64,000 nt of DNA, from the NCBI GenBank assembly GCA_025370075.1, contig CP073016.1, positions 4,340,001 through 4,404,000 of the forward strand, written 5' to 3'. Within the stretch, counting starts at the first letter, position 1; each line of letters starts with the position of its first letter. A program made the position numbers and the translations under genes. This document shows positions 60,097 through 64,000 of this stretch, piece after piece. The notes under the pieces are model-generated. The model was not told the origin of the DNA and ran no database searches. It was given only the letters and a program-made list of their open reading frames with translations. This stretch comes from Chryseotalea sp. WA131a (GTDB taxonomy: Bacteria > Bacteroidota > Bacteroidia > Cytophagales > Cyclobacteriaceae).

Positions 60097-62103
60097 CTAT
60101 CTGTTTATGTGGTTAATTTGAGACAATGCTTCGCCAACCGAATGAACGGGCAACTGACAGGTTTGATTGTAGCAAACATAAATCGTGTCAACGGTTGATT
60201 CTCGTCCTTTGATCAAGGGCAAATCACTACTAGTGGATGTTCCCAAGGTGATTGAAAACGGAAGATATTGCTGATGCAACTCTTTTCGCAAAGTCTTGGC
60301 ATTTTTGCCTACCACCACTATTTCAGCCAATTCATTTATCATTTCTAATGCCAACACGCCCCAATGCGACATGTACACCGGTTCGGATTCAATGATGTGG
60401 GCCAATTTGCCAGCCATACTTTCCGCCATTGTTCTCCATTCTTTGTTTGGTAACAAAACGCTTAATTGATAAAGATTGCGCGCCATAACTGAATTGGACG
60501 ATGGGATTACGTTATCAAATATTTCTTTCTTGCGGGCAATCAGCGACTCTGATGAGCTGCCGGTATAAAAGAAGAAACCCTCCTTCGCATCATAAAATTC
60601 CTGCAAAGTAAAATCACACCAATGTTTTGCTTTGTCAACATATCCTTCATCAAATGTTACTTGATATAAATGTGAATAGGCTTGAATCAAATAGGCATGG
60701 TCATCTAAAAATCCTGTGGTGGTCGAATGCTTGCCTTTAAAAGACCGATAAAGTTTTTTGTTTTGGATAAGATGTTCTTCTAAAAAACGCATCGCATTTT
60801 TTGCCAGCCTAAGAAATACATCATCACCGAATGCTTTGTAACAATCCACCAGACCACTAATGGTCAGGGCATTCCAACTGGTAACGATTTTGTCGTCCAA
60901 TCCAGGCCTTTCTTTTTTCTCGCGATATGCGATTAGTTTTTTATTGATGCCAAGAATTCGTTCGGCCATGTCGGCATCCATAAATTGATCATCAGCACGA
61001 ATCAAAATGTTCCGTCCATGTTCCCAGTTTCCTGTATCTTCAATTTGATAAAATTCAGCCGCTACTTTAATATCATCCTTTAGCGCCTCTTGTAGTTCAG
61101 CCCAGGTCCAAGTATAAAATTTTCCTTCTTCACCCTCGCTGTCTGCATCCAGTGCTGAAAAGAATCCGCCTTGTGGGTGCATCATTTCGCGTTGCAGCCA
61201 TTCTACCGTTTGATCAATTACCTTTTTATAAGCCGCATCTTTGGTTAGTTGATAGGCTTCTGCATACAAAGTCAGCAATTGTCCGTTATCGTAAAGCATT
61301 TTTTCAAAATGAGGGGCAAACCATTCGCCATCCACCGAATAGCGTGCAAAGCCACCGCCTATCTGATCATAAATGCCACCTTGCGCAATTTTTTTTAGCG
61401 TGAGGTTGATCATCTCCAATGCCTTGCTGTTGCGTGTCATCGTATGGTAGCGAAGTAAGAGCAACCAAGTAGCGGGCATGATAAATTTCGGTGCTTTATC
61501 GATGCCTCCCCAAACAAAATCGAATCTTGATTCAAGTGTTGCGAACATTTTATCAGCCATTGATTTTTGCAATGCACCAGCTTGTTTTTGCTGAAAGCGT
61601 TGCAGGTCGCTAATCGTTAAGTGCGCTCCCAGTTCGTTGGCTGACGTTTCAATTTCAATTCGCTTGTCCTTAAATGCCTTGCTGATTTGAATGAGCAATT
61701 GCGCCCAATTTTTTGGTGGAAAATAGGTGCCGCCAAAAAATGGTTTTTGGGTGGGCGTTAAAAAAACATTGAGCGGCCAGCCCCCATTTTGCCCCATGGC
61801 CTGAACGGCTTCCATGTAAATGTGATCGATATCGGGCCGCTCTTCACGATCAAGTTTGATGCAAATGAAATGTTCGTTCATTAAACCGGCAATGTCGGCA
61901 TCTTCAAAACTTTGGTGCGCCATCACATGGCACCAATGGCAGCTAGAGTAGCCAATACTTAATAAAATGGGTTTGTCTTCTTTCTGGGCTTTTGTTAGTG
62001 CTTCTTCGCCCCACTCAAACCAATCGACTGGATTGTGTGCATGTTGCAACAGGTAAGGTGAGGTGGAATGGAGGAGGCGGTTTTTGGAAAAGGAGGACGA
62101 CAT
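60097..62103 (-). CDS. YyaL/SSP411-like thioredoxin-domain protein (DUF255)
   Basis: 668 residues from the ATG at 62103, which begins the family's usual NRLLHSTSPYLLQHAHNPVDW. The thioredoxin-like domain carries CHWC (55-58) in GYSSCHWCHVMAHQSFED. It is followed by an (alpha/alpha)6-barrel resembling N-acylglucosamine 2-epimerase / glycosidase folds (YDQIGGGFARYSVDGEWFAPHFEKMLYDN). Conserved from bacteria to animals (SPATA20), with unknown reaction. An ATG at 62136 adds 11 non-conserved residues. Confidence 0.92.
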   Translation of the reverse strand: MSSSFSKNRLLHSTSPYLLQHAHNPVDWFEWGEEALTKAQKEDKPILLSIGYSSCHWCHVMAHQSFEDADIAGLMNEHFICIKLDREERPDIDHIYMEAVQAMGQNGGWPLNVFLTPTQKPFFGGTYFPPKNWAQLLIQISKAFKDKRIEIETSANELGAHLTISDLQRFQQKQAGALQKSMADKMFATLESRFDFVWGGIDKAPKFIMPATWLLLLRYHTMTRNSKALEMINLTLKKIAQGGIYDQIGGGFARYSVDGEWFAPHFEKMLYDNGQLLTLYAEAYQLTKDAAYKKVIDQTVEWLQREMMHPQGGFFSALDADSEGEEGKFYTWTWAELQEALKDDIKVAAEFYQIEDTGNWEHGRNILIRADDQFMDADMAERILGINKKLIAYREKKERPGLDDKIVTSWNALTISGLVDCYKAFGDDVFLRLAKNAMRFLEEHLIQNKKLYRSFKGKHSTTTGFLDDHAYLIQAYSHLYQVTFDEGYVDKAKHWCDFTLQEFYDAKEGFFFYTGSSSESLIARKKEIFDNVIPSSNSVMARNLYQLSVLLPNKEWRTMAESMAGKLAHIIESEPVYMSHWGVLALEMINELAEIVVVGKNAKTLRKELHQQYLPFSITLGTSTSSDLPLIKGRESTVDTIYVCYNQTCQLPVHSVGEALSQINHINR

Positions 62104-62270
62104 GGTTAACCAATCAGTGGCTTTCAAAAATAGCAAATATTAATGAACAGCTTCCCAAGCAAATCGCGTGGCTGAGTTTTAGCTGGGGTGGTGCACTCAG
62201 CGAACAAGATGTGATCGTTGCCGCTGGCTGCATGATGGATTAGACGTCAACCCCGCTTGGCGTAAATATA

Positions 62271-63275
62271 TTATTGGCGGCAGTTATTTTGCTCGTTTAA
62301 AAACTTTTGTATTTCTATTTTCATCGTAGTCAGACCAGGTTCTTCATACGGAGCATGTCCACAGTTTTCAAGTATAACTAGTTTCTTCTCACTTTTAATT
62401 TTGTCAAAAAACGGTTTACTGGTTTCAAGTGTTGTCCATGTGTCCTTTTCAGGTTGAAGGAACAAAACGCTGCAATCGTCAAACTGTTCAGGTTCTTTGG
62501 CGGGTTTGAAAGTCATATAAGTTCTTAAAAAGCGAAGTCTTACTTTGCTTCCACCTGCAAATCGGTCTTGTGAAAAAACCTTTGAGAAATCTTTATCGTT
62601 TGTAATTCTGTCCATCTTACTTAACCATTTAATTGGCAGACTTAAATGGTCAGAAATTGGTTTTGTAAAACTTCCAATAGGTAGCCCAATTCGACTCAAA
62701 AACTTATTCTTTGACAAGTCGTCTCTTACTTTTTGTTCTCTTGGGTCTGCCAATGTTGTTACAATTATTCCTTTAATTCTTGAATTTTTACTTGCAACTT
62801 GATAAGCCAACATTCCACCAACGCTTAACCCAAATAAAACGATTGGCTTTTTGTCCTTCCGATATTCTTCATCAACAAGGTCGGAAACACAATTTACCCA
62901 TTCGTCATACTTAATATTTATTTTGTTTGGGTTTTTTGTAAGTCCATAGCCGATTAAATCGGGTGCTAAATACTCGTATCCAAGTTTATTCAGGTAATTA
63001 CCAAAAAAGCCAATTACTCTGCCATTTCCGCCCGCACCATGTAGAATAATCACTTTCACAGGTGAGTCGTCTGCGTTCATTTTGTCTATGTGAATACTGA
63101 AATTTTTCCACTTCCAATATGTTTCAACCGGCAGGTTCGTGTCCTTATATTGTAAATCTTTAGGTAAATAGTCATTGTACTTTTTCCAGTATTCTGTTTG
63201 AGTATAAAGTTCTGGTCGTTTCATTGTTGAGCAAGAATATAAAAACATTGTCAAAAGTAAAATTTTTCCCTGCAT
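62271..63275 (-). CDS. lipoprotein alpha/beta hydrolase
   Basis: 334 residues from ATG 63275 with lipobox LYSC near residue 15 (MQGKILLLTMFLYSC), so probably anchored in the inner or outer membrane facing the periplasm. Alpha/beta-hydrolase motifs are oxyanion region VIILHGAGGNGR, nucleophile Ser in LFGLSVGGML, and catalytic His in ENCGHAPYEEPG. The substrate is unknown; esterase or lipase-like activity is inferred. An in-frame ATG seven codons upstream exists. Confidence 0.85.
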   Translation of the reverse strand: MQGKILLLTMFLYSCSTMKRPELYTQTEYWKKYNDYLPKDLQYKDTNLPVETYWKWKNFSIHIDKMNADDSPVKVIILHGAGGNGRVIGFFGNYLNKLGYEYLAPDLIGYGLTKNPNKINIKYDEWVNCVSDLVDEEYRKDKKPIVLFGLSVGGMLAYQVASKNSRIKGIIVTTLADPREQKVRDDLSKNKFLSRIGLPIGSFTKPISDHLSLPIKWLSKMDRITNDKDFSKVFSQDRFAGGSKVRLRFLRTYMTFKPAKEPEQFDDCSVLFLQPEKDTWTTLETSKPFFDKIKSEKKLVILENCGHAPYEEPGLTTMKIEIQKFLNEQNNCRQ

Positions 63276-63431
63276 ACGGTTCGCTGTAATTGCCACCCAT
63301 GTTTGTGTTTCTTCAGTGGTGCGCTTTCGAAGCCGCGTCCTTGCTCTGGCACCAAACGTGAAACGAAGACAAACCTTTAGACCAATTCGTCACGGCATCA
63401 TTGCAGAAAGCATTTGGTTGTGGGTTCGTTT

Positions 63432-63809
63432 TTACTTTATTCTTAATTCGGTCGATAATGCTCGTCCTCTTGATAAAGTCAAAGAAATTTGTCCTGCGTG
63501 ATGAGAGTTATGGAAAAGAATATGTGAGAAAAGTCGCATTCTGGAAACTGTTCCAAAAAATGGTGTGTCAGTCGTCAAAGACCAATCCTCATCTTTGGAA
63601 GTGTCTATTAAATTTTCAAGCATTTTATATCCTATATCAATATATAATTTACTTGTTTCAATTTCATAGTCCTGCCCTATGTCTTGCTGTCCCATCGTAG
63701 TATTTTGAATATTGGGCGGAACACCAAGAAAGTAGCCAAACAAATTCATAGTTTCTCCAATATGCCTATAAATAAATCCGATAGAGGCAGTTTCAGTATT
63801 TAACTTCAT
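63432..63809 (-). CDS. DinB-family (DinB_2-like) protein, possibly N-terminally shortened
   Basis: 125 residues with the DinB four-helix signature: SIGFIYRHIGETMNLFG (first His) and LFSHILFHNSHHAGQISLTLSRG (HxxxHxGQ metal site). Full family members are about 150-170 residues and have one more helix before the first motif. Here an in-frame TAA lies 12 bases before the ATG, so the first helix is absent or was lost by a frameshift. Metal-binding residues are kept. Role unknown (thiol-transferase relatives). Confidence 0.7.
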   Translation of the reverse strand: MKLNTETASIGFIYRHIGETMNLFGYFLGVPPNIQNTTMGQQDIGQDYEIETSKLYIDIGYKMLENLIDTSKDEDWSLTTDTPFFGTVSRMRLFSHILFHNSHHAGQISLTLSRGRALSTELRIK

Positions 63810-64000
63810 TAGTGGCCATTAAAAGCATTTAAAATGTTCTTTGAAATCTTGATTTACAAGGGTTTAGGCTCTTAAAATGACGGTGACGACTTGAGCCGTA
63901 GATTCGAGAAAAATCGAATTTATGTACTCTGGCAAATATGTTTTCTCTCAGATAAGTCTCTATTTGCCCTCGCGGATATTTGACCGTTGCGTGGACCGTT
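63810..64000. other. right-edge gap
   Basis: No convincing gene. ATTCGA / TCGAAT around GAAAAA (about 63903-63920) is a small inverted repeat. The DinB promoter should lie here but no clear box is visible. Confidence 0.3.

Noticed and set aside
61992..62243. Plus-strand frame of 83 codons ending near the hydrolase gene
   Set aside because: Its first half is antisense to the conserved N-terminus of the YyaL-like gene; the remainder shows no family resemblance.
19040..62270. Shared CGTCAGGCGRGGTT-like strings at 19040, 32189 and (inverted, weaker) 62250
   Set aside because: A 14-mer with one mismatch is expected many times by chance in 64 kb, and the flanks do not align.

Overview
The window looks like a chromosomal segment of a Bacteroidota bacterium, most likely a Cytophagales-type gliding or environmental species. 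The signs are two type IX secretion cargo proteins (one type B and one type A C-terminal sorting domain), a DUF5686 CarboxypepD_reg outer-membrane protein, a TonB-dependent receptor of the CarboxypepD_reg class, a DnaG primase whose zinc-ribbon ligands are replaced, promoter boxes of the Bacteroidota form TAnnTTTG, and few recognisable Shine-Dalgarno sites. No rRNA or CRISPR array is present; there is one tRNA (Lys-TTT).

Layout. 1-9.1 kb: a NamZ-like muramidase, a LolC/E-type permease, tRNA-Lys, a TPR/SH3 membrane protein, a large T9SS cargo protein, an RlmD-type rRNA methyltransferase and an aminotransferase. 9.1-10.3 kb: an AAA/DUF4143 ATPase gene whose promoter sits inside a perfect palindrome. 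10.4-19.0 kb: a complete isoleucine-valine operon in the order leader-ilvE-ilvD-ilvB-ilvN-ilvC-methyltransferase-ilvA. It is preceded by a leader peptide rich in Leu/Ile/Val codons and an attenuator hairpin, and most of its intercistronic gaps hold heptanucleotide repeats. 19.0-26.9 kb: a defence-like island read leftward, with an MmeI/DnmA-type adenine methyltransferase, an SF2 helicase and a GIY-YIG (T5orf172) protein in one operon, a KilA-N remnant and a second DUF4143 ATPase bracketed by related palindromes. 27-33.3 kb: small metabolic and stress genes (HAD phosphatase, a broken toxin-antitoxin pair, OsmC, WYL and AraC regulators, a duplicated VOC pair, a TfoX-like protein, FabH).

33.4-50 kb: an ABC permease fused to an M1 peptidase with its ATPase, a DUF5686 protein, a LytS/LytR two-component pair, a TonB-dependent receptor, a secreted M43 metalloprotease, and a NifU-C/Mrp iron-sulfur pair. 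50.4-64 kb: dnaG, a RAYT-type transposase framed by two nested pairs of REP hairpins, ribBA, surE, an orphan hybrid-lacking histidine kinase, priA, a YyaL-like thioredoxin-domain protein, a lipoprotein hydrolase and a DinB-like protein.

Main points for a second look: the ilv attenuator; the three-gene methylase/helicase/nuclease cassette; the two DUF4143 loci with palindromes; the nested REP-RAYT unit and the REP-like insertions inside dnaG; and a general pattern in which many intergenic gaps consist of degenerate tandem heptamers, each gap with its own heptamer but always period 7.
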